21,278 bases of DNA from JBBPYC01 sp038200275 (GCA_038200275.1 JBBPYC010000009.1:1-21278), one strand, 5' to 3'. Shown: positions 14,094 to 21,068, numbered from the stretch's first letter. The notes: generated from the sequence alone by a model not told the origin. A program made the numbers and translations.

Positions 14094-15614
14094 ATGACGC
14101 AGTCGGACTGGCTCCAAGTTGAGTCGCTGGACATCGAAGCAAAGGGCGTGGCGCATCGGTCGGACGGCAAGACGGTGTTTATCGAGGGCGCATTGCCCGG
14201 CGAATTGGTGCAAGCCCAGGTCCATCGGAGCAAGAGCAATTACGAGCTTGGCGTCGTCACGAAAATACAGCGCGAATCGACTTCCCGGGTGAAGCCGAGT
14301 TGCCCGAACTTCGGGCTGCACACGGGGGCTTGCGGCGGCTGCAAGATGCAGCACTTGCATCCGGGCGCACAGGTCGCTGTCAAGCAGCGTGTGCTCGAAG
14401 ACAACTTGTGGCACTTGGCCAGAGTGCAGCCCGACACCATGCTGCGCCCGATCGAGGGGCCGGCCTGGGGCTACCGATACCGTGCGCGGCTGTCGGTACG
14501 ACATGTGCGCAAGAAGGGCGAAGTGCTGGTTGGGTTTCACGAGCGCAAGAGTCGCTACGTGGCCGACATGGCCGTCTGCCCGGTGCTGCCGCCGCATGTG
14601 AGCGCGATGTTGCTGCCACTGCGGCGCTTGATCGCGTCGCTCGATGCGATCGAGACTTGCCCGCAGATCGAGCTTGCTTGCGGTGCCCCGATTGCCTCCG
14701 ATTCTGGCGACGCGCCAATTGCCGTCACGGCACTGGTGCTGCGCCATCTGGAGCCACTGTCCGAGGGCGATCTAAGCCGGTTGCAGGCATTCATTGCTGA
14801 CCAGGATGCGGTGTGCGACCTGCTTCGGGCTGAGCAGTTGCCCGGCGCGCCGGACGTCTTGCACCGAGTGCGCTGGTGGCTGCAGTCCAAGGGCCCGGAG
14901 ACTGCGAAACCGCTGGCGCCCGATACCCCCGAGCTGGCCTACACGCTGCCTGCGTTCGGCGTCATGATGCCGTTCGGCCCGACCGACTTCACGCAAGTCA
15001 ACCCTGAGATCAATCGCGTGCTGGTTGAACGCGCATTGCAGCTGCTTGATGTGCAGCCGCAGGAGACGGTGATCGACTGGTTTTGCGGACTCGGCAACTT
15101 CACCTTGCCACTGGCCACCCGCGCCGAACGGGTGCTGGGTTTGGAAGGCAGCGCGTCGCTGCTGCGGCGGGCCGCAGAGAATGTGATGCGAAACCGTGCT
15201 GCATCCTCTGCGGCCCCTGTGAGCCGGCCGCTGGGTGTATGCGAATTCGCGGTGCGCGACTTGTTCGAATTGAGTGCGCAAGATCTCGCAGGGCTTGGCA
15301 GCGCCGACAAATGGCTGATCGATCCGCCGCGTGAGGGGGCGTTCGCGTTGGCGAAGGCGTTGGTCGAATTGCGCCGGGCCCCCGCGTCTTCAACGGGCGA
15401 ATGGATGGCGCCGCAGCGAATCGTCTATGTGAGTTGCAACCCCGCCACGCTCGCACGCGACGCGGGGCTGCTGGTGCACGAAGCCGGCTATCGCTGCCTA
15501 GCAGCCGGCGTCGTCAACATGTTCCCACACACCGCGCACGTCGAATCGGTTGCGTTGTTCGAGCGTCTGGATGATTGGGTTGCTGTTGAGCGCGCTGTCG
15601 AACCGATCCTCTAA
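14094..15614 (+). CDS. rlmD: 23S rRNA (uracil-1939-C5)-methyltransferase RlmD
   Basis: A 506-residue SAM-dependent RNA methyltransferase of the TrmA/RumA family. An N-terminal TRAM domain (VESLDIEAKGVAH, then GALPGE) binds RNA. A [4Fe-4S] cluster is expected at Cys70, Cys80 and Cys83 (CPNFGLHTGACGGC) plus the Cys of AVCPVL. The SAM motif is DWFCGLGNFTLPLA, the substrate motif is DPPREGA, and the nucleophilic Cys lies in YVSCNPATLARD. At 506 residues it is longer than E. coli RlmD; the extra length lies mainly in the middle (about 200-270) and before DPPREGA. The ATG at 14094 begins just before TRAM but has no clear Shine-Dalgarno. The 145 bp between clpP and this start holds no gene that I can support. 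Confidence 0.93.
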   Translation: MTQSDWLQVESLDIEAKGVAHRSDGKTVFIEGALPGELVQAQVHRSKSNYELGVVTKIQRESTSRVKPSCPNFGLHTGACGGCKMQHLHPGAQVAVKQRVLEDNLWHLARVQPDTMLRPIEGPAWGYRYRARLSVRHVRKKGEVLVGFHERKSRYVADMAVCPVLPPHVSAMLLPLRRLIASLDAIETCPQIELACGAPIASDSGDAPIAVTALVLRHLEPLSEGDLSRLQAFIADQDAVCDLLRAEQLPGAPDVLHRVRWWLQSKGPETAKPLAPDTPELAYTLPAFGVMMPFGPTDFTQVNPEINRVLVERALQLLDVQPQETVIDWFCGLGNFTLPLATRAERVLGLEGSASLLRRAAENVMRNRAASSAAPVSRPLGVCEFAVRDLFELSAQDLAGLGSADKWLIDPPREGAFALAKALVELRRAPASSTGEWMAPQRIVYVSCNPATLARDAGLLVHEAGYRCLAAGVVNMFPHTAHVESVALFERLDDWVAVERAVEPIL

Positions 15615-15672
15615 TCCTTGCGTGGCAGCGACGTGCCGTGCGGTTGTCCAACTTGTGAATTAGCACGCACCA

Positions 15673-15690
15673 AAGCGGCTTCGGTCGCTT
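15673..15690. other. UUCG-capped hairpin after rlmD
   Basis: AAGCGGC-TTCG-GTCGCTT is a 7-bp stem (one G-T pair) capped by a TTCG tetraloop, 58 bp after the rlmD stop. No T-run follows directly, so it may be a stabilising 3' hairpin or a poor terminator. The rest of the 156-bp gap to the HDOD gene shows nothing clear. Confidence 0.3.
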
Positions 15691-15770
15691 GGCTGCAGCC
15701 TGGATCGACCACGCCGCTTTTTAGAATCTTCAAGGTTCAACTACGGCAGACCGCTTCCTTCTTTTCCGAG

Positions 15771-16622
15771 ATGACTGTAACGACTGAAGCGCATCGAACG
15801 CTGGCCGATCTGCTCGCAAGCGAGCCGGCGCTGCCGAACATACCCAAGGTGGTGGCGCTGATGGTGAACGAAACCAGCCAGCCCGAGCCCGACCTGCAGC
15901 GCCTGTGCGGTTGGATCGGCACCGACCCTGTACTCGCCGCACAACTGCTGCGCACCGCCAACGGCAATCCGTTTCGGCTGGCCGGCCGAATCGGCAGCGT
16001 TGCGCAGTCGCTGGCGGTGTTGGGGCCCATCCATCTGCGCTCGATCGCACACAGCGCTGCCACCAGTGGAGTTGCCAGATCGGTGCCGGGCATCGCGCTG
16101 CCAGCGTTCTGGCGCTACAGCCTGAACACGGCCAAGGTGGCCCGCGCGCTGGCAGGCAGCCTGCGGCTTGAGACAGCCACTGCGTTTAGTGCCGGACTGG
16201 TGCATGCGCTCGGCGAACTCGTGATGTTGACCACGATGCCTCAGCAACAGCTCTGGCCAGTACAGAAGACCGTGTCTGCATTGGCGCCGCAACGCGCACG
16301 AGTCGAACAGCAACTGCTTGGTTTCTGCTATGCCGACGTAAGTGCCGGACTCGCGCGCGCGTGGCGTTGGCCGGCTCCTCTGGTGGACGCGCTCTGGCAA
16401 CACACACACCCGTACGAGGCGGACGATCTGGAGCCGCTGGCTGCCATCTTGCATCTGGCCGCCTGGCGTGCACGGGCACGCGAAGCGAGCATCATGGGCA
16501 ATGCGCTGACCGACAGCTTTCCATATGACGTGGCGGTGCCGCTGGGGCTCGACATTGACCTCGTGCTGCAGCAGGACCCGATCGACTGGAATGTGCGTCC
16601 CGGCAGCACCGGCTGGACCTGA
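15771..16622 (+). CDS. HDOD domain protein
   Basis: A 283-residue cytoplasmic protein made almost only of an HDOD domain (about residues 8-215). HDOD is a relative of the HD phosphohydrolase fold without the metal-binding His-Asp and is linked to signalling. Supporting segments are LPNIPKVVALMVNETSQPEPDLQRLCGWI up to DPVLAAQLLRTANG, the helix SVAQSLAVLG, WRYSLNTAKVARALA, FSAGLVHALGELVM and the late RWPAPLVDALWQHTHP. No second domain is visible. The ATG at 15771 is preferred because upstream in-frame codons add a sequence unlike the family; its Shine-Dalgarno is poor. It converges with a degenerate HD-GYP gene 102 bp away. Function is unknown; a role in cyclic-di-GMP or stress signalling is inference. 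Confidence 0.85.
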   Translation: MTVTTEAHRTLADLLASEPALPNIPKVVALMVNETSQPEPDLQRLCGWIGTDPVLAAQLLRTANGNPFRLAGRIGSVAQSLAVLGPIHLRSIAHSAATSGVARSVPGIALPAFWRYSLNTAKVARALAGSLRLETATAFSAGLVHALGELVMLTTMPQQQLWPVQKTVSALAPQRARVEQQLLGFCYADVSAGLARAWRWPAPLVDALWQHTHPYEADDLEPLAAILHLAAWRARAREASIMGNALTDSFPYDVAVPLGLDIDLVLQQDPIDWNVRPGSTGWT

Positions 16623-16724
16623 AGCCTTCGCGCCTGCAACGCGGAGACCGCCGCAATTCGGACTTCGCTCAGATGGGTGGGCGACGCAGCTCTGCATGAT
16701 AATCGTCTGCAGCCGGATCGACGG

Positions 16725-17720
16725 TCAGTCTGCGGCAGTCGCGACTCCGCGACGCGTGGGCCGCACCGCGAACAGCCCAAGTTGCACCAGCGTGCGGTGA
16801 TTCAGTCGCATGCCGATCGTGTGGGCGGCTACCGCCGACTTGATGCGGCCAGCATCTCGGTGCAGCTTTGCCTGAGGCAGCGGTTGGCCGGCTGGATCGG
16901 TCAGCACGGCCACTATCGGCATCTGGGGGTCCCGGCTGCGGCGCAGTACCACCGCGGTGGTGCCGTCGACCAGCCGAACAAACGTGCCCGGCGGGTACAT
17001 CCCGATGGTGTTGACGAGCGCGTGGCCCAGGCGCTCGCGCATCGGGTCGCTGCCGGTAGTCAACATGCGCAACGATTCGCCAACGTCGCGGCCAGCGCGT
17101 GACGCGCGTGGACTGATCATGGCGCCGTAACGGTCAATCAAATGCAGCAGTTGCGCCAGCGCCTCGCTGCCGGCGGGGTTCGCTACTGCGGCGTGGCTGC
17201 CGCTTTCGGCGTCGTGGTGGCGCACCACGATGTCGAGCCACTGGGAGGAGGGCACGCCGTGCTTGTGCAACAGGGCCGCACTGCGGACGCCGTGTCCGTG
17301 CAGCGCCGCTTGCTGCTCGGGTGTGAGTCGGCCGGTCTGCGTAGCCAGCTCATCTTGCAGTTGCGTGATCGACAGATTCATCGTCATGGCTGCGCGCACC
17401 AGATGGCTACGTGCAGCAGTCGGCAGTTGCAGTTCGTTTGCCGTGACCTCGCACAGCACCGCACAGATCAGCGCGTGAGAGGCGCTGTAGCCAGCACTTG
17501 ACGTGGCTGCGAGCTGGAACAGCAAATACAAAGCGAGGTCGGTGTCCTGGGCGAGCAGCTCGCGCATCCAGCGGTCATACTGAGCGATCTTGGCCGCAAA
17601 GCTGTGCACGTGCGACGGCACCGAGAGCAGCACCGACAAGCCTGCTTCCAGATCGGCCCAGCAGGCCAGCAGCTCCTCGTAACGGCCGTCGTTCGGGTCC
17701 AGTGCATCACTTGATTGCAT
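16725..17720 (-). CDS. Degenerate HD-GYP-type protein
   Basis: A 331-residue protein aligning by pattern with HD-GYP cyclic-di-GMP phosphodiesterases but lacking their key residues. A helical N-terminal part is followed by SASHALICAVLCEVTANELQLP, the place of the first helix. Then the segment that should carry the catalytic His-Asp reads LVRAAMTMNLSITQLQDELA, without HD. GRLTPEQQAALHGHGVRSAALL and the HHDAES segment follow, the latter in place of HHE...GYP. The C-terminal part LIDRYGAMISPR and IGMYPPGTFVRLVDGTTAVV is well preserved and typical of the family. The ATG at 17720 (MQSSDALDPND) is chosen, with GGAAAA upstream; an in-frame start at 17813 adds an unlikely leader. It is probably not an active phosphodiesterase; a binding or scaffold role is inference. 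Confidence 0.8.
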   Translation of the reverse strand: MQSSDALDPNDGRYEELLACWADLEAGLSVLLSVPSHVHSFAAKIAQYDRWMRELLAQDTDLALYLLFQLAATSSAGYSASHALICAVLCEVTANELQLPTAARSHLVRAAMTMNLSITQLQDELATQTGRLTPEQQAALHGHGVRSAALLHKHGVPSSQWLDIVVRHHDAESGSHAAVANPAGSEALAQLLHLIDRYGAMISPRASRAGRDVGESLRMLTTGSDPMRERLGHALVNTIGMYPPGTFVRLVDGTTAVVLRRSRDPQMPIVAVLTDPAGQPLPQAKLHRDAGRIKSAVAAHTIGMRLNHRTLVQLGLFAVRPTRRGVATAAD

Positions 17721-18020
17721 GCACCGATTTTCCGGCTGAGTCGTGGCGATCAGCACAGTGGCACGGCCCCAGAACTGGCAGGGTGCGGGCAAAGTTGCCG
17801 TTGTTGCGAGCAATCGCTTGCGTGACCACCCTGCACCGCCGCGTTGCAGACCGACCTCAACCTGTGCGGTGGCTCAATCGTTGACAATCGCGCTCCAGTC
17901 GAACGGCTGAAAAACCGCTCAAGAATCGATGCATCGCCAAACCGTAACCCCCCCGCCGCCCCAGATCGATAGGGGCTGTCTTCTGATCCGGCGCGCTTCA
18001 CTCAGCCGTTGCCCGATCCC
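17721..18020. other. Divergent intergenic region
   Basis: A 300-bp gap between the divergent HD-GYP-like and ZIP genes. It contains a TTGACA at 17881-17886 without a convincing -10, a short direct repeat CAATCG (17875-17880 and 17885-17890), a 10-bp palindrome CGATGCATCG (17927-17936) and a C-rich run near 17946. No gene, RNA or clear metal-regulator box could be supported. Confidence 0.4.
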
Positions 18021-18869
18021 ATGACGTTCGCAATCATCCTCGCCGCCACGCTGATCGCCGGCATCGGCAGCGTCTGGCTTGCCGCCGCGCTGAGCCTGGG
18101 TGTGCTGGCGCGCTACACACAGCACCTGCTGAGCCTGGCAGCTGGTGCGTTGCTGGCCACTGCATTCATGCACCTGCTGCCTGAAGCGTTCGAGTCGGGC
18201 ATCGAGCCGAAGCGGCTGTTCGCGGTGCTGCTGATCGGCCTGGTGTTTTTCTTTTTACTCGACAAGGCCGAACTCTGGCATCACGGGCACGAGCATGCGC
18301 ATACGCCGATCGCAGGCGACGCTTTGCATCGGCATGTCCATCACGGTGCACAGCATTCCGCTGCTCATGGGATGGCTGCTACGCATTTGCATGAAACGCC
18401 CGACGGGGGTAGCAGTGGCAGCTGGGCAGTGTTGGCCGGCGACAGTGTGCACTGCTTCGGTGACGGCGTACTGATCGCGTCGGCGTTCGTGGCGGACTTG
18501 CGGCTGGGTGCCGTGACCGCGCTTGCGGTGCTCGCCCACGAAGTACCGCATCACATGGGGGATCTGGTAGTGTTGCGCCAGCGTGGCGGGGTGCGCAGTG
18601 GGGCCCTGCTGAAGGTCTCACTGGCGGGAGCGATCACCGCCGTCGGTGGCACTGTGGGCTACTTTCTGGTCGATCGGCTTGGCAGCGGATTGCCGTACTT
18701 CCTGATGATCGCGTCGAGCAGTTTTGTCTATGTGGCGCTGGCCGACTTGATTCCCCAGTTGCAGCAACGTCTGAGCGCGGCGCAGACCGCCGTTCAGGTG
18801 GGGTGGCTGCTGGTGGGCATTGCGCTGGTGACCGGGGTCAGCAGTGCTGTGCATCAACAAATGCATTGA
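18021..18869 (+). CDS. ZIP-family metal transporter
   Basis: A 282-residue inner-membrane protein with about eight predicted membrane segments, of the ZIP (zinc/iron permease) family, which imports divalent metals. TM1-TM3 lie at about 3-80 and include the family-like FMHLLPEAFESG. A cytoplasmic-type loop at 87-124 holds 13 His residues, the usual metal-rich loop. TM4 has HCFGDG (144-149) and TM5 has HEVPHHMGD (173-181); these correspond to the canonical HNxxDG and HExPHExGD metal-site motifs with Asn to Cys and Glu to His changes. The C-terminal TM7-8 are intact. ATG 18021 is used; a TTG at 18009 is possible. Zinc is the likely substrate, but the altered site makes specificity uncertain. Converges with the TauE/SafE gene 42 bp away. 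Confidence 0.88.
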   Translation: MTFAIILAATLIAGIGSVWLAAALSLGVLARYTQHLLSLAAGALLATAFMHLLPEAFESGIEPKRLFAVLLIGLVFFFLLDKAELWHHGHEHAHTPIAGDALHRHVHHGAQHSAAHGMAATHLHETPDGGSSGSWAVLAGDSVHCFGDGVLIASAFVADLRLGAVTALAVLAHEVPHHMGDLVVLRQRGGVRSGALLKVSLAGAITAVGGTVGYFLVDRLGSGLPYFLMIASSSFVYVALADLIPQLQQRLSAAQTAVQVGWLLVGIALVTGVSSAVHQQMH

Positions 18870-18911
18870 ACCCAACCGGCTCTGAAGCCTTCACCGGCGC
18901 GACTCGCCGCG

Positions 18912-19727
18912 TCAACCGTGCAGTGCCTTGTACAGCATGTAGATGGTCAGCAGATACAGCAGCACGGCGAACACGCGCCGCAGCTGACGCACCGGCAGTT
19001 GGTGCGCCAAGCGAGCACCGAGGGGCGCGGTCAACACGCTGCCCGCAGCGATCGTCAGCAGCGCAGGCAGCCAGATATAGCCAAGTGCATGCGGTGGCCT
19101 GCCGTCCAGCCCCGCACCGCTGATCGCATAACCGACCGCATTCGCAGCCGAAATCGGAAATCCGAGTGCTGCGCTGGTGGCCACCGCCTGATGGATCGCC
19201 ACGTTGCACCAGGTCATGAACGGCACGCTCACGAACGCACCACCGGCGCCCACCAAGCCTGAGAGAAAGCCGATCGCGCCACCAGCCGCCAGCAGGCCCG
19301 GCGTGCCAGGCACCTGGCGCGTCGGCTCCGGCTTGCTATCGAGCAGCATGCGAGTGGCCGAATAGCCTACGAACACCGCAAAGAAGGCGGCCAGCCAAAG
19401 CCCCTTGAGAATTGAGAACAGTCCCAGGCTGGCCAGCGCCGCACCCAGCACGATGCCTGGTGCAAGCCGGCGCACCAGATCCCAGCGCACCGCGCCCCGA
19501 AAATGGTGCGCGCGCACACTGGCAATCGAAGTGAACATGATGGTCGCCATCGAGGTGGCAATCGCCAGCTTGATCGCAAGGTTCGGCGCAACGCCACGCG
19601 CGGTCAGGATCGCCAGCAAAAACGGCACCATCAGCATCCCGCCGCCGATGCCAAGCAGCCCGGCCAGAAAACCAGTTACCAGGCCGAGCACCAGCAGCCC
19701 GACAATCAGCAACGGCTGCAGTTCCAT
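18912..19727 (-). CDS. TauE/SafE (TSUP) family membrane permease
   Basis: A 271-residue inner-membrane protein with about eight hydrophobic helices, of the TSUP family of sulfite/organosulfonate-type anion transporters. The internal duplication of the family shows as GLLGIGGGMLMVPFL near residue 24 and GLVGAGGAFVSVPFM near residue 150. The substrate cannot be read from sequence; sulfite, sulfonates or other small anions are possible. The ATG at 19727 has GGTGGTGA about 9 nt upstream. Only 21 bp separate the start from a run of T that ends the tandem terminators of the 6S RNA gene, leaving no obvious space for a promoter, so it may depend on read-through from ssrS. It converges with the ZIP gene. 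Confidence 0.9.
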   Translation of the reverse strand: MELQPLLIVGLLVLGLVTGFLAGLLGIGGGMLMVPFLLAILTARGVAPNLAIKLAIATSMATIMFTSIASVRAHHFRGAVRWDLVRRLAPGIVLGAALASLGLFSILKGLWLAAFFAVFVGYSATRMLLDSKPEPTRQVPGTPGLLAAGGAIGFLSGLVGAGGAFVSVPFMTWCNVAIHQAVATSAALGFPISAANAVGYAISGAGLDGRPPHALGYIWLPALLTIAAGSVLTAPLGARLAHQLPVRQLRRVFAVLLYLLTIYMLYKALHG

Positions 19728-19748
19728 GGTCGAGCGTCACCACCAAGC

Positions 19749-19770
19749 AAAAAAGGCCGAAAAAACGGCC
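19749..19770 (-). terminator. Second (distal) intrinsic terminator after 6S RNA
   Basis: On the minus strand GGCCG-TTTTTT-CGGCC (19770 to 19755) is followed by six T (19754 to 19749). The 5-bp GC stem is short but has the correct T-tail. It lies directly behind the first terminator and 21 bp before the TauE/SafE start. Confidence 0.6.
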
Positions 19771-19774
19771 AGCC

Positions 19775-19807
19775 AAAAAAATAGCGCGCTAGGCTTGCTG
19801 GCGCGCT
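19775..19807 (-). terminator. Intrinsic terminator of the 6S RNA transcript
   Basis: On the minus strand AGCGCGC (19807 to 19801) and GCGCGCT (19789 to 19783) form a perfect 7-bp GC-rich stem with an 11-nt loop, followed by A and a run of seven T (19781 to 19775). The T-run is on the minus-strand side only, so it serves transcripts coming from zapA/ssrS. Confidence 0.85.
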
Positions 19808-19827
19808 TATCAATCAAGGAAAAAGGT

Positions 19828-19998
19828 GTCTGCAAATGCCACCGGACCGGCATCCTGAACCGGGGTTCAGGTGGGCGAGGGCAGCTCCAGCTTCGGGTTC
19901 ATCTGACGCGAGACGCTCACACCAACTGGGCAATATTCCAAGCCCGAGCTCTAAGAGCATTGGTTCAAGGAAATATAAAGCCCGACAACACTGCAGAC
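19828..19998 (-). ncRNA. ssrS: 6S RNA
   Basis: The minus strand holds the betaproteobacterial 6S RNA pattern: CTTGAACCAATGCTCTTAGA near the 5' side, GGTGTGAGCGTCTCGCGTCA, then AACCCGAAGCTGGAGCTGCC and CACCTGAACC near the 3' side. 6S RNA mimics an open promoter and binds sigma-70 RNA polymerase. The ends are set by a closing helix: GTCTGCA (19998 to 19992) pairs with TGCAGAC (19834 to 19828), and the G at 19998 lies 7 nt after a TACAAT -10 box, giving about 171 nt. CCTTGAACC (19970 to 19962) pairs further in with GGTTCAGG (19861 to 19854). It lies directly behind zapA, as in relatives, and is followed by two terminators. Exact ends may differ by a few bases. Confidence 0.87.
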
Positions 19999-20005
19999 GA
20001 GTGCC

Positions 20006-20011
20006 ATTGTA
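20006..20011 (-). promoter_or_regulatory. -10 element of the 6S RNA promoter
   Basis: TACAAT on the minus strand (20011 to 20006), 6 bp after the zapA stop and 7 bp before the inferred 6S start at 19998. No good -35 is visible at the 16-18 bp spacing, which would lie in the 3' end of zapA. It would allow ssrS to be made apart from zapA. Confidence 0.5.
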
Positions 20012-20017
20012 GGCCGA

Positions 20018-20407
20018 TCAATCCGGCATCGATTTTTGCAGGTCTCCAGCCGCAGCGTGGGCTGGTTCGAATGCCGCTTCCGACTCGGCGAGCGCAGCGT
20101 CGAGCCGTTGCGTGAGCGCCGACAACCGAGCGAGCTGTACCGACGTGCCAGGCGCCGGAGACGCGACTGGTGCCAGTCGCGGGAACTTTGAAATGCTGGG
20201 CGCGTTGTCCCGGTCGGCCAACTCGAACGCCAGATTCAGCGCAGCCAGCACGGCAATGCGATCCCGGGCCTTGACCTTGCCTGCGTCGCGGATGCGGCAC
20301 ATTGCGTCGTCCACCTTTTTTACCGCAGAGTGCAGCCGGGCTTCACCGTGCTCGGGCACGCCCAGCAAGTAGGCGGTTCCCATGATCTGAACTTCGATTT
20401 GTCGCAT
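20018..20407 (-). CDS. zapA: Cell division protein ZapA
   Basis: A 129-residue FtsZ-binding protein that bundles protofilaments at the division ring. The N-terminal globular part MRQIEVQIMGTAYLLGVPEH and the helix LHSAVKKVDDAMCRIRDAGKVKARDRIAVLAALNLAFEL (split here by family pattern) are typical. The C-terminal part from about 65 is a helix with a Pro/Ala-rich insert (PRLAPVASPAPGT), longer than in short ZapA proteins. The ATG at 20407 starts the conserved MRQIEVQI; upstream in-frame sequence is Arg-rich and unlike the family. It follows the ZapB-like gene by 22 bp, and the 6S RNA promoter begins just past its stop. Confidence 0.9.
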   Translation of the reverse strand: MRQIEVQIMGTAYLLGVPEHGEARLHSAVKKVDDAMCRIRDAGKVKARDRIAVLAALNLAFELADRDNAPSISKFPRLAPVASPAPGTSVQLARLSALTQRLDAALAESEAAFEPAHAAAGDLQKSMPD

Positions 20408-20429
20408 GCAATGAGTCCCGAAATGGTGG

Positions 20430-20675
20430 TCAGCGCGGCATCGATGAAAGCGGCGTCGGGATTGGCGGTTGCGAAACGGGCAACCGAACAATCAACGCAT
20501 CAATTCGACTGCAGGCGGCCTCGATACGCTGCTGCAATTGATCCCGTTCCACCACCAACGCAGCCAGCCGAGCATGCAGCGAGGTATGAATGTGGTGCAT
20601 CTGCTCGTGTCGATCGAGCAACTGCTCTATCTGGTCGCAGACACGATCGAGTTCGGGGTGTTGGCTTGGAACCAC
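20430..20675 (-). CDS. Small coiled-coil protein, ZapB-like
   Basis: An approximately 81-residue protein dominated by one coiled coil (about residues 6-65: LDRVCDQIEQLLDRHEQMHH through RLAALVVERDQLQQRIEAAC), followed by a Pro-rich tail. Small coiled-coil genes placed directly before zapA in betaproteobacteria are usually annotated as ZapB-like or as hypothetical cell-division proteins. The start is uncertain: GTG at 20675 (VPSQHPELDRV) is chosen because the helix begins a few residues later; GTG at 20699 or TTG at 20744 would add a hydrophobic or Cys/Pro-rich leader. It probably forms an operon with zapA, 22 bp downstream, and is divergent from tRNA-Lys. Confidence 0.7.
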   Translation of the reverse strand: MVPSQHPELDRVCDQIEQLLDRHEQMHHIHTSLHARLAALVVERDQLQQRIEAACSRIDALIVRLPVSQPPIPTPLSSMPR

Positions 20676-20729
20676 GCAGAAATTGTATGCGTGCAACACT
20701 AAAATTGGATAGTCGGAAAACAGCTTGGG

Positions 20730-20758
20730 TGGGCAGGGGCACAAGCCATGGTTATAAT
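20730..20758 (+). promoter_or_regulatory. Promoter of tRNA-Lys
   Basis: TGGGCA at 20730-20735, a 17-bp spacer and a perfect TATAAT at 20753-20758. Transcription from about 20765 gives a 40-nt 5' leader before the tRNA. The -35 matches in four of six positions. Confidence 0.65.
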
Positions 20759-20804
20759 CGTGGGCTTTGCTGCTTCAAGTTAGCCTTGTCAGCAGAACGC
20801 TTTC

Positions 20805-20880
20805 GGGACGTTAGCTCAGCCGGTAGAGCAGCGGACTTTTAATCCGTTGGTCGGCAGTTCGAACCTGCCACGTCCTACCA
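20805..20880 (+). tRNA. tRNA-Lys(UUU)
   Basis: A 76-nt tRNA with encoded CCA. The acceptor stem GGGACGT pairs with ACGTCCT (one G-U), the D-arm is AGCTCAGCCGGTAGAGCA, the anticodon loop CTTTTAA gives UUU, and the T-arm carries GTTCGAAC. It has its own promoter upstream and a strong terminator starting at the CCA end. Confidence 0.97.
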
Positions 20881-20916
20881 GTCATGCAGCTTTGCCTGCA
20901 TGACTCCTCATTTTTT
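20881..20916 (+). terminator. Strong intrinsic terminator of tRNA-Lys
   Basis: AGTCATGCAG (20880-20889) and CTGCATGACT (20896-20905) form a perfect 10-bp stem with a 6-nt loop, followed by CCTCA and six T (20911-20916). The first base of the stem is the last base of the tRNA CCA end, so mature tRNA release needs 3' processing. Confidence 0.85.
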
Positions 20917-21019
20917 CATGTTTGGCCGGGTGTCTGCGATTCCAGACATCATGCCAAGCCGCTGAGCGCGACTGGCTTGCTCCAAGCTCAACCTCAGGGC
21001 AATTTATGTGGCACAGATG

Positions 21020-21060
21020 AAACAATACTGCGCCTTGAGTGTCCAGTGGACGTATTGTTT
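21020..21060. repeat. Perfect 9-bp inverted repeat, possible bidirectional terminator
   Basis: AAACAATAC (21020-21028) and GTATTGTTT (21052-21060) are exact inverted copies with a 23-bp centre that itself holds the small hairpin GTCC-AGT-GGAC (21041-21051). The outer arms place A/T tracts on both sides. It lies 8 bp past the stop of the DUF35-type gene and could end its transcript. The rest of 20917-21068 shows no gene. Confidence 0.45.
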
Positions 21061-21068
21061 TCACAACA

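Noticed and set aside
17750..18001. 83-codon minus-strand frame in the HD-GYP/ZIP gap
   Set aside because: GTG start without Shine-Dalgarno, Ser/Arg-rich sequence, overlap with the 5' region of the HD-GYP-like gene; no family pattern.
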